A DNA stretch of 64,000 nt from Paramagnetospirillum magneticum AMB-1 (lineage in GTDB: Bacteria > Pseudomonadota > Alphaproteobacteria > Rhodospirillales > Magnetospirillaceae). The DNA lies in contig NC_007626.1 in NCBI RefSeq assembly GCF_000009985.1, forward strand, positions 2,091,828 through 2,155,827. Direction: 5' to 3'. Each line of letters begins with the position of its first letter. Positions within the stretch are counted from its first letter, which is position 1. This document shows positions 1 through 9,100 of this stretch, in pieces. The notes under the pieces were generated by a model, which did no database searches, was not told the origin of the DNA, and saw only the letters and a list, made by a program, of their open reading frames with translations. A program made the position numbers and the translations under genes.

Positions 1-3000
1 TGCGGAACACATGGCCGAGCGACCGCAGGAACGGCCCGAACACCTCGGGATCGATGCGCACGTCGTCGCCTTCCACCACCAGGGGCGCCACTTCCTTTTC
101 CAGGCGGGCCGAGATCTGGTGGATCATCTTGTCGAAATCGGCGATGGCCTGGCGCAGCGACACGGTGCGGATAGCGGCGATTTCCTCGAGAACGTTCGGG
201 ATATCGGTTTCCGACAGCAGGCCGCGGGCAAAGCGTTCGAAGCGCTTGGCCTGTTCCGGGGTGACGGTGACCACGCCGCGCCGGGCCATGAAATCGTCGC
301 CCAGGGCCTCGCGGACGGTTTCAAGGTCGGCGTTGAGGACGGCTTGCCAGTCGCGGGCGAAGACCATGGTCGCCGCCTCGGCGGCATCGCCCCGGCGGCC
401 GAGCCGCTGCAGCGAGGATTCCACGTCGTGCAACTGGGTGGGCAGGTGGTGGAAGCCCAACTGGTTGAAGGTGCCCTTGAAGGTGTGAATGGTCCGGTAC
501 AGCACCGCCCGGTCGCGGCCGCGCCACATTCCCGCGCCATCCTGGACGAAATTGGTGAACTCGGCGACGGCGTCGAAGAAGTCGTTGCCGTAGGTGACGG
601 CCGACACGATCATCTCGAGGCGGGTCCGCTCGCGCGCCACCTGCGCGGCCAGGGCTTTCTCGCCGGTGATGTCGGTCAGCACCACCATGATCGAGCGGTT
701 CAGCGGCTTGAACTCGGCCTTCAGGACGCGCCGGCCGATGGAGATCTCCTCGGGCAGCAGCGACAGATACAGCTCGGCGCGCGAGGTGTCGTGTTCCTTC
801 AGGGCCTCCTCGATGCAGGCCCGGAGGGTGTCGCGGGCATGCTCGTTACCGGAGAACAGCAACTCGTCCACCGGCTTGCCGGCGGGCGAGCCGCCGAAGA
901 AGGTCAGGCAGGGATGGCTGAATTCCGGCTCGACCACCAGATCGCCGCGGAAGGACAGGAAGCCCTGGCCGGAATTGTCCAGAAGCGCCGAGACCTGGTC
1001 GCCTTTGGTCTTGACCGCCGACAGGGATTCCGCCAGCTCGCGGGTGCGGTCGCGGACCCGTTCCTCCATTTCGGTGTAGAGCAGGGCGTTTTCCAGGGAG
1101 ATGGAGGCCTGGGTGGCCAGCAGGTCCAGCACCGCCACCCGCTTGCGGGTAAAGGCCCCGGCCGCCAGCCGGTTTTCCAGGTAGAGCACCGCCGACAGCG
1201 CCCCATGGGTGACCACGGGCAGGCACATCACCGACTTGACGCCGCTGCGCGCCGCGTAGCCTTCGGTCATGTAGGTGTTGGGGCCGATGGCGTTGTCGAT
1301 CACCACCCTTTCGCGGGTGCGGGCCACGTATTGGAAGACGGTCAGCGGCAGGTCGTCCGAGGTGGGCGGGGCGGCGCAGGTGGACACGGCGATCAGGTCG
1401 CCCTCCACAACCGCCTCGGCCTCGATGCGGAAGCTGTCGCCATGGCGCAGGATCAGCAGGCCGCGATCGGCCCCGGCGTGCTCGACCACGATGCGCAGCA
1501 GGGATTCCACCAGCTTGCCCAGCACGATCTCGCCGGACACCGCTTGCTGCGCCTTGATGACGGTCATCAGGTCCAGCCCGTCGGCGCTGCCGCTGAAGCT
1601 GGTCATGGCGCCGTCGGCCAGGGCGGCCTCGGCCAGCCGGGGGAAGTTCTGATCGAGCTGGGCGACCTTGGCCAGCGCCCCCCAGCGCGTATAGCAATAG
1701 CGGGCGTTGCGCAGATAGTTCTCGGCGATGCTGGGCAGGCCCTGCTCGAGGCAGAACTGGCCGGCGCGCTCGTTGGCGATGGCCTCGCAATGGAGCTGGC
1801 CATGTTCGCGGGCGGTCAGGATGGCCCTTTCGTAAAGGCGCATGACCTCATTGCCGCCGCCGGACAGGGCGGCCATTTCGGCATCGATCAGGGCGGCGCG
1901 GGCGGCGAAGGTCTCCGGGCAGTGCTCGGCCCACAGTGCCAGCTTGCGATGGTGCTCGGCCAGCCAGGGAGCCATTTCCTCCCGCCGCTCGGGTTCGGCG
2001 CTGGGATAGAGCGCGGTGATGGCCAGCGCTCCGTAGAAATGGTGGGAGGTCTCGATCACCGAAGACGAGATCTTCGGCACCAGGGCCGCCGTCTCGCGGG
2101 CAGCGCCCAGCGCTTCTTCGTAACGGCCCATCAGATAGGGGGTGACCTGCCGGACCACATGGTAGAAGGCGATGCCGTAGCCATGGGCCGTCGCCACCAG
2201 CGCCTCGTAGGAGTTCTCGGCGCTGTCCGCGCCGGCGATGCCCGGCTTGACGTCCAGCTCGACTCCCTGCAGCCCGGCGATGAACAGTTCCTGCAGCCGC
2301 AGCATCAGGATCGCGAAGGGAATGCGGGCATTGGCGGCGAAGGGCGTGTACTTGCGCATATGGGCCAGCACCACGTCCAGCGGCTCGCCCTTCTCGAACA
2401 GCATCCAGGCCGAGGCATAGGCCACATAGGCGGCATAGATCAGGTTGCCGGTATCCAGGCAGGTGCGGAAGGTCTCCTCCAGCACCGGCATGATGGAGGC
2501 GATGGGCTTGCTCCACGGCGTGACGAAATAGCCGTGGCGGAACAGCAAGGTCCCCTTCAGCGGGGCGCTGTCGAAGCGTTCGCCCAGTTTCAGCGCCAGT
2601 TCCGAGAATTCCAGCCCGGTGCGGAAATCCTCGAACCGGCCCACCAGGGACACGGAATAGCCCGAGAACGCCGCGCTGGAATCCTCGGTCACGCCGTGGT
2701 GCAGCGACAGGTTGATGGCCGTGAGGCCCAGAAAGGGATAGAGCAGGGGACGCACGTGATACACCGCCGGAATGGCGTCGGCGATCAGGCCGATCAGCGC
2801 CCGGACGGCGGGGACGTGGCATTCGGGCAGCCGGACCAGATCGGCCACGTGCCGCCCCTTGAGGAGCCCGGCCAGTTCCTGGCGCGCCGCCTGGACGGCG
2901 CTGGCGGTATCCTCTTCGGTCTCGGGGCAGGCGAGGCCGAAACGTTCGAGGGCCTTGACGGCGACGGCGACGGCGTCGCCAAAACGGCCCGAGACCATGA

Positions 3001-5476
3001 ACATGCGAAAGCGCAGGCGCCAGACCTGGGCGCTCTGGTCATCGGTGGCCGCCTTGCCCAGCAAGAGCTCGAACAGCGCGTCCGCCTGGGCATGGTTGCC
3101 CACCAGGTATTCGCACTCGGACAGGTCCAGGAACAGGGCGAAGGTGTTGTCGTGGGCCACGTCCCAGCAATCGGCCCCCAGCAGATTGCGGGCCAGGGTG
3201 AAGTAGACCCGGGCCGAGGCATTGGCCGAGGACGCCTTGGCCTTGCGCCCCGCCTGGATGTTCAGCCCGGCCAGCAGGTCGCGTTCGGCCTGGCTGGTGA
3301 TCATCTGGCGGCCGAGATTGAGGTGGTGGATCACGTCGAACAGCCGGTCGTCGACCTCCTCGGCGGACAGGCTTTCCAGCATCCGCCGCCCGATCTGCAG
3401 ATGGGTGGCGACCATTTCGGCGATGGGAAGGGACAGATAGGCCGCTTCCTGAATCCGGTCGTGGGTGAAGCTGAGGCGATCGCCGTTGCGGATCAGAAAG
3501 CCGGCCTGAATGGCCTTTTCCAGGCTGCCCAGGCACTCCTCTTCCGTCCGGTCGTAGGCCATGGCCAGGGTGCCCAGGGTGGTGCCGTTGCCCAGGCAGG
3601 CGATCCGCCGTAACTCCGCCTGGTCGGCCTCGGGCAGGCGGCGCAGCTTGGCCGCCATCAGGATGACCACGTTGTCGGAAAACCCCATGTCGCCGATGCG
3701 TCCGAGGTCCCAGCGCCACTCCGCCTTGCTCTGATCGAACCACAGCAGCTTCTCTTCCGCCAAGGTGCTCAGGAACTGGATGGCGAAGAACGGATTGCCC
3801 GCCGTTTTCTGGTGAATCAGCCGGACCAGCGGAGCCGCCCGTTCGCCGGCACAACGCAACGTATCGGCCACCAGATGTCCAAGGTCGTCCTCGTTCAGAG
3901 GCTTGAGCACGATGTCGTCGACCGGCCGCCCCCCCTTGCGGATGGTTTCCACCGACAGCATCAGGGGGTGGGAACTGTCCACCTCGTTGTCGCGATAGCT
4001 GCCGATCAGCAGAAGATGCCGCACCTCGGGGTGGGTCATCAGGTGTTCGAGCAGCTTCATGGACCCGTTGTCCATCCACTGGAGGTCGTCCAGGAACAGC
4101 ACCAGCGGCTGCTCCGGCCGGGCCAGCACCGAGACGAAGCGGCGGAACACCGTCAGGAAGCGGACCTGCGCCTCGCCCGGCGGCAGTTCGGGCACGCCCG
4201 GCTGCTCGCCCACCACCAGCTCCAGCTGGGGAATGAGATCGATGAGCAGCCCGCCATTGGGGCCGACCGCATCCAGGAAGGCCTCGCGCCAGCGGCGGAT
4301 GTCCGATTCCGGCGCGCCCAGAATCTGGCGGATCAGGGTGTGGAAGGCCTGGGCGAAGGTGGAATAGGGAATGTCCCGCTTGTGCTGGTCGAACTTGCCC
4401 GCGCCGAACATGCCGTCGCGCTCGACCATGGCCGGGTGGATCTGGTTGACCAGGGCCGACTTTCCGACTCCGGAATAGCCCGACACCAGAACCAGTTCGG
4501 GCATGCCGTCGTCGGCCACCCGGCGGAAGGCCGCCAGCAGGATGTCCGATTCCCGTTCCCGGCCGTAAAGGTGCTCGGGAATGGTCAGGATGCCGGAATG
4601 GTCGCTTCCGGCCAGGGGGAAGCCGGAAATCCGCCCGGCGGTCGTCCATTCGGCCAGACAGGCCTCCAGATCGGAGGCCAGACCCTCGGCGGTCTGGTAG
4701 CGTTCTTCCGCGGTCTTGGCCAGCAACTTCATGATGATGGCCGAAATCTGGTCGGGCAGGCCGGCAACCCGGTCATGGGGCGGCGAGGGCTGGCGGGCGA
4801 TATGGCAATGGACCCACTCCATGGGGTCCACTGCGGAGAACGGCCGCAGCCCTGTGAACATCTCGTAAAGAACGACGCCCAGGGAATAGAGGTCGCTGCG
4901 GGAATCCACCGACCGGTTCATCCGGCCCGTCTGCTCGGGGGCCATGTAGGCGAAGGTTCCGCAGACGCTTTCGGCTCCCTGGTTGTGACGCTGCTCGCGC
5001 CGCAATTGGGAGGCCGCCCCGAAGCCGGTGAAGGTTACCGTGGCGCCGGCCTCGTCGATCAGGATGTTCGAGGGGGTGATATCCTTGTGGATCAGTCCCT
5101 TGACATGGACGCGCCCCAGGGTCCGGGCCAGCAGGGCCGACAGGCGCAGCAGCCGGGCCACGTCCGCCATGCGCAGCGGGCCGGAGCGCGACGCGATCAC
5201 CTGCGACAGCGGCACGCCGCCGGGATCGGAAAGGGTCAGGGTCAGGCGGCCGGATACCTCGTCCAGCGACAGGGGGACGGCGCCCCAGGCCGCGTCGATT
5301 TCGCTCCTCAGCGCGAATTCACGCCGCAGACGGTCGATGACCGGTTGCGATGGCCGGGCGGACGACGTGCTGCGGAGCAGGACCGCGCGACCGCCGGCGG
5401 CGGTGCCGCGCGCCAGCAACGTCTCCTCGTCCCGGCAGAGGATGTCGGCCACCTTGAACTCGGACGGAACACTCAT
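1..5476 (-). CDS. Giant hybrid signalling kinase (protein-kinase-like / AAA ATPase / GAF / Hpt), 3' end missing
   Basis: An open frame of 1825 codons runs from an ATG at 5474-5476 to the window edge without a stop, so the C-terminus is missing. Order seen: Ser/Thr-kinase-like domain (about 1-270) with catalytic loop HKDITPSN (Asp132); a large AAA/MalT-type ATPase with Walker A GYSGVGKS (Lys339) and DDLQW; a long helical TPR-like region (about 650-1280); a GAF domain (about 1305-1465); a PAS-like segment ending in VVLTDITGEKAL; an Hpt-like helix with IHTFKG (His1664); and the beginning of what looks like a CheA-type HATPase domain (FLRSLGHVF) at the edge. The kinase DFG motif reads GFG (Gly151) and no clear VAIK lysine is visible, so Ser/Thr kinase activity is doubtful. 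The family normally ends in GAF-HisKA-HATPase; the Hpt/CheA-like end is unusual. It is probably a cytoplasmic sensor, since no membrane segment is seen. Confidence 0.85.
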   Translation of the reverse strand, partial: MSVPSEFKVADILCRDEETLLARGTAAGGRAVLLRSTSSARPSQPVIDRLRREFALRSEIDAAWGAVPLSLDEVSGRLTLTLSDPGGVPLSQVIASRSGPLRMADVARLLRLSALLARTLGRVHVKGLIHKDITPSNILIDEAGATVTFTGFGAASQLRREQRHNQGAESVCGTFAYMAPEQTGRMNRSVDSRSDLYSLGVVLYEMFTGLRPFSAVDPMEWVHCHIARQPSPPHDRVAGLPDQISAIIMKLLAKTAEERYQTAEGLASDLEACLAEWTTAGRISGFPLAGSDHSGILTIPEHLYGRERESDILLAAFRRVADDGMPELVLVSGYSGVGKSALVNQIHPAMVERDGMFGAGKFDQHKRDIPYSTFAQAFHTLIRQILGAPESDIRRWREAFLDAVGPNGGLLIDLIPQLELVVGEQPGVPELPPGEAQVRFLTVFRRFVSVLARPEQPLVLFLDDLQWMDNGSMKLLEHLMTHPEVRHLLLIGSYRDNEVDSSHPLMLSVETIRKGGRPVDDIVLKPLNEDDLGHLVADTLRCAGERAAPLVRLIHQKTAGNPFFAIQFLSTLAEEKLLWFDQSKAEWRWDLGRIGDMGFSDNVVILMAAKLRRLPEADQAELRRIACLGNGTTLGTLAMAYDRTEEECLGSLEKAIQAGFLIRNGDRLSFTHDRIQEAAYLSLPIAEMVATHLQIGRRMLESLSAEEVDDRLFDVIHHLNLGRQMITSQAERDLLAGLNIQAGRKAKASSANASARVYFTLARNLLGADCWDVAHDNTFALFLDLSECEYLVGNHAQADALFELLLGKAATDDQSAQVWRLRFRMFMVSGRFGDAVAVAVKALERFGLACPETEEDTASAVQAARQELAGLLKGRHVADLVRLPECHVPAVRALIGLIADAIPAVYHVRPLLYPFLGLTAINLSLHHGVTEDSSAAFSGYSVSLVGRFEDFRTGLEFSELALKLGERFDSAPLKGTLLFRHGYFVTPWSKPIASIMPVLEETFRTCLDTGNLIYAAYVAYASAWMLFEKGEPLDVVLAHMRKYTPFAANARIPFAILMLRLQELFIAGLQGVELDVKPGIAGADSAENSYEALVATAHGYGIAFYHVVRQVTPYLMGRYEEALGAARETAALVPKISSSVIETSHHFYGALAITALYPSAEPERREEMAPWLAEHHRKLALWAEHCPETFAARAALIDAEMAALSGGGNEVMRLYERAILTAREHGQLHCEAIANERAGQFCLEQGLPSIAENYLRNARYCYTRWGALAKVAQLDQNFPRLAEAALADGAMTSFSGSADGLDLMTVIKAQQAVSGEIVLGKLVESLLRIVVEHAGADRGLLILRHGDSFRIEAEAVVEGDLIAVSTCAAPPTSDDLPLTVFQYVARTRERVVIDNAIGPNTYMTEGYAARSGVKSVMCLPVVTHGALSAVLYLENRLAAGAFTRKRVAVLDLLATQASISLENALLYTEMEERVRDRTRELAESLSAVKTKGDQVSALLDNSGQGFLSFRGDLVVEPEFSHPCLTFFGGSPAGKPVDELLFSGNEHARDTLRACIEEALKEHDTSRAELYLSLLPEEISIGRRVLKAEFKPLNRSIMVVLTDITGEKALAAQVARERTRLEMIVSAVTYGNDFFDAVAEFTNFVQDGAGMWRGRDRAVLYRTIHTFKGTFNQLGFHHLPTQLHDVESSLQRLGRRGDAAEAATMVFARDWQAVLNADLETVREALGDDFMARRGVVTVTPEQAKRFERFARGLLSETDIPNVLEEIAAIRTVSLRQAIADFDKMIHQISARLEKEVAPLVVEGDDVRIDPEVFGPFLRSLGHVFR

Positions 5477-5752
5477 TGGTCCCCAAACCCCCAAATCGAC
5501 TTTGACTTCAGGTGTCCGTTCCGACGCGGGACACCATCCGCCGCGCTCAGCCTACGTTGCTTTTTGCTCTCGTTCAATCCTCGCAACCACCTGGTCTGCC
5601 GCGTCCCTCCCTTTCCTGAGTTCTCGCAACATGAATACTAAGGGTAATACCTGATGAGCTAAAGGTGTGCCTTTTAAACTGTGGCAAGGAATGGACGTCC
5701 TATATCTTGGTATGATATCTGAAACGGCAATTCCAAGCGTAAGGGTGGTGCA

Positions 5753-6157
5753 ATGCGCGAAAACAATCACGAAAAAATTTCTGATAGCGATAGTGACTCC
5801 GAGGATAAAAATAAAAAACGAAATAAATGCAGAAGAAATGCTCGTGAAAATGGCGCATTCAGTCGCACCGGCGCCTTCGGCCAGGGGTTCGGCGGCAATC
5901 CGTTCGGCGGCGGTTTCGGCCCCGCCCAGTTCATGCAGATGCTGCCCCTGATGATGGCCATGGGCGGTGGCATGCCCGGCGGCGGCATGGCCAAGATGCA
6001 GCTGCAACTGATGATGTGGATGGTCGAGACCTGGCTGGACTACCTGTCGGCCATGCAGGAGGTGTTCGAGCGCGCCTTCGACCGGCTGCGCGAGATGGAG
6101 CTGTGCGGCGGCTTCATGGGGGGCGGCTACCAGGGCGAGGACGACAAGGAGTGGTGA
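5753..6157 (+). CDS. Small Gly/Met-rich protein upstream of the polyketide synthase
   Basis: 134 aa, ATG preceded by an AGGGTGG ribosome site. Three parts: residues 1-35 are highly charged and Asn/Lys/Asp/Ser-rich (DSDSDSEDKNKKRNK) and encoded by strikingly AT-rich DNA; 36-80 are Gly/Phe/Met-rich (GFGGNPFGGGFG, MAMGGGMPGGGM); 81-120 form one amphipathic helix rich in Met, Leu and Trp, followed by a GGFMGGGY tail. There is no signal peptide or clear membrane segment. It ends 31 bp before the PKS start on the same strand, so co-transcription is likely. I recognise no family. The long amphipathic helix could coat a lipid or polymer surface, as phasins do, but that is a guess. Confidence 0.7.
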   Translation: MRENNHEKISDSDSDSEDKNKKRNKCRRNARENGAFSRTGAFGQGFGGNPFGGGFGPAQFMQMLPLMMAMGGGMPGGGMAKMQLQLMMWMVETWLDYLSAMQEVFERAFDRLREMELCGGFMGGGYQGEDDKEW

Positions 6158-6188
6158 TCCTCGGGGCATAAGGAGGGGAGGGGGAAGT

Positions 6189-9100
6189 ATGAGGGGCGTC
6201 CGCAAGCCGCTGGATATCGCCATCATCGGCATGGCGTGCCGTTTCGCCGGCGCGTCCGATTGGCGCGCCTATTGGCGCAATCTGCTGGACGGCGTCGAGT
6301 CGGTCACCTTCCTGACCGACGCCCAGATGATTGAGGCCGGAGTCGACCCGGCCCGGCTGCGCCACCCCGATTACGTCAAGGCGGCCTTCCTGCTGCCGGG
6401 CACCGAGAATTTCGATCCGCAGTTCTTCGGCTATTCCCCCCACGAAGCCCGCCTCATCGACCCGCAGCAGCGCCATCTGCTGGAAGTGTCGTGGGAGGCG
6501 TTTGAGGATGCCGGGTATCCTCCCGGCCAGGATCACGGCCCCGTCGGCGTTTATGCCGCCACCGGCAGCGTGGTCACCAACTACATGATGAACGAGCTGG
6601 CCGACCACCCGGATTCCCGCGGCGCCACGGCCAGCCTGCTGCATATCGGCAACGACAAGGACTTCGCCGCCACCCGGGTGTCCTTCAAGCTGAACCTTAC
6701 CGGTCCCAGCCTCAACGTGCAGACGGCGTGCTCCACCTCCTTGGTGCTGGTGCATCTGGCCTGCAACGCCATCCAGGGCGGCGAGTGCGCCATGGCCCTG
6801 GCGGCGGCGGGCATCGTCCGCGTGCCCCAGGCGGCGGGCTATATGGGGGTCAAGGGCGCCATCTTCGCCCCCGACGGCCATATCCGCACCTTCGACGCCG
6901 AGGCCGGGGGCACGGTGTTCTCGTCGGGCGTCGCCGCCATGCTGTTCAAGGGCCTGGACCAGGCCGTGGCCGACGGCGACAACATCTATGGCGTGATCCG
7001 GGGCACGGCGCTGAACAACGACGGGGGGCGCAAGGCCTCCTATGCCGGGACCAGCGTGCGGGGCCAGACCGACGTGATGAAGGCCGCCCTGGCGCAAAGC
7101 GGGTTCGACCCGTCCACCATCGGTGCGGTGGAGTGCCACGGCACCGGCACCATCGTGGGCGATCCCCGCGAGTTCACGGCACTGCAGCGGGCCTTCGAGG
7201 GCGACCGGCGCCAGGGCAAATGCCCCATGGGCTCGACCAAGCCCAATATCGGCCATTCCGAGCAATCGGCCGGTCTGGCCTCCCTGATCAAGACGGCGCT
7301 GTCCCTGGGGGAAGGGGTGGTGCCGCCCACCATCAATTACCGCACGCCCAACCCGCGCATGAAGATCGAGCAGTCCCGGTTCTTCGTGAATACCGAGCGG
7401 CTGTCCTGGCCCGAGGTCCCCGAGCATCCCCGCCGCGCCCTGGTCAACGGGCTGGGAATCGGTGGGACCAATGGGGTGGTGGTGATGGAGCAGGCCCCGC
7501 CGCCCCGTCCCCGCACCGGGGCCGCGCCGCGCCCGCGCCATCTGGTGGTGTTGTCGGGCAAGTCGGCCGGTGCCCTGGACGCCAACGCCGCCCGCCATCG
7601 CGCCTGGGCTCTGGCGCATCCCGACATGGCCATGGGCGACTACGCCCATACGCTGGCGGTGGGCCGCACCCATTTCGACCACCGCTTTGCCTGTGTCGCC
7701 GCCTCGCCGGCCGAACTGGCCGCCCGGCTGGAGGGCTTCAAGGCCGACCCCAAGGCGGCCCGCAAGGCGTCCCAGCCCCGCCGGCTGGCCTTCCTGTTCA
7801 GCGGCCAGGGTGCCCAGGTGGCGGGCATGGGCCGCACTCTTTATGAGATCGAGCCCACCTTCCGCGCCGAACTGGACGCCGTGGCCGCCGCCCTCGATCC
7901 CCATCTCGACCGCAAGCTGCTGGACGTGCTGTTCGCGGACGGCGAGGCCATCCACAACACCGGCTATACCCAGCCTTGCCTGTTCGCGGTGGAAGTGGCC
8001 CTGGCCCGCACCCTGGCCGCCTGGGGCATCCGGCCCGAGGCGGTGTGCGGCCATTCGGTGGGCGAATTCGCGGCCTGCGTCGTCGCCGGGGTGTATTCCC
8101 TGGACGATGCCGCCCGGCTGGTGGCGACGCGGGGCCGCATGATGCAGGCCCTGCCGGCGGGGGGCGCCATGAGCGCCGTGTTCGCCGAGGAAGCCGTGGT
8201 GGCCGAGGTCTTGGCCGCCCTCGACGGCAAAAAGATCGGCATCGCCGCCGTCAACGGGCCGCAGGGCACGGTGATTTCGGGCGAGGCCGCCGAAGTGGCC
8301 AAGGCCGTCGCGGCGCTCGAGGCCAAGGGGATTCCCTCCAAGGCGCTGACCGTTTCCCACGCCTTCCATTCGCCGTTGATGGACCCGGCCCTGCCCGAGC
8401 TGGATGCGGCGGTCTGGGCCGTTCAGGCCAATGCCAAGGCTCCGGCGCTGGGCTGGGTCTCGACCTATACCGGTCAGTCGAAAAAGGATGCGCCCGATTC
8501 CGAATACTGGTGCAGCCAGGCGCGGCAGGCGGTGCGCTTTGCCGATGCCGTGGCGGCGCTGGCCAAGTCGGGCATCCGGGACTTCGTGGAGATCGGTCCG
8601 GGCGGCGCCTTGCTGGCCCTGGGGCGCAGCGTCGCCGGGGCCGAGGGGCTGGGCTGGCTGCCGACCCTGGGCAAGGGCGATGAACATCAGACCTTGCTGG
8701 AGAGTGTGGGCGCGCTCTATCGCGCCGGCAACGATCCCGATTGGGCGGCCTTCGACGCGCCCTTCGATCTCCGGCGCCTGTCGCTTCCCGTCTACGCCTT
8801 CCAGCACGAGCGGGTGTGGGCCACCAAGGATTACGAGCCGGTGGGCGGGCGCCGCGCCGCCGTACCCGCCGGAACGGGACTGACCGGACGGCGGCTGCCT
8901 TCGCCGCTGGCCGCCCATCAGTTCGAGACCGAGTTCAGCCGCCAGCGCTTCGGCTGGCTCGATGACCACCGGGTGCATGGCGCCGTGGTGCTGCCCACCA
9001 CCGCCGGATTGCTGGCCGCCCTCGAGGGGGCGCGGGCCAAGCTAGGCGAGGGGCCGCTGGAAGTGGCGGGCTTCAGCCACGGCGACGCCCTGGTCCTGGC

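Noticed and set aside
11..5641. Long plus-strand ORFs (1200 and 609 aa) at the left end
   Set aside because: They are antisense to the kinase gene, composed of G/Q/H/A-rich shadow sequence without motifs; the minus frame has continuous recognisable domains.
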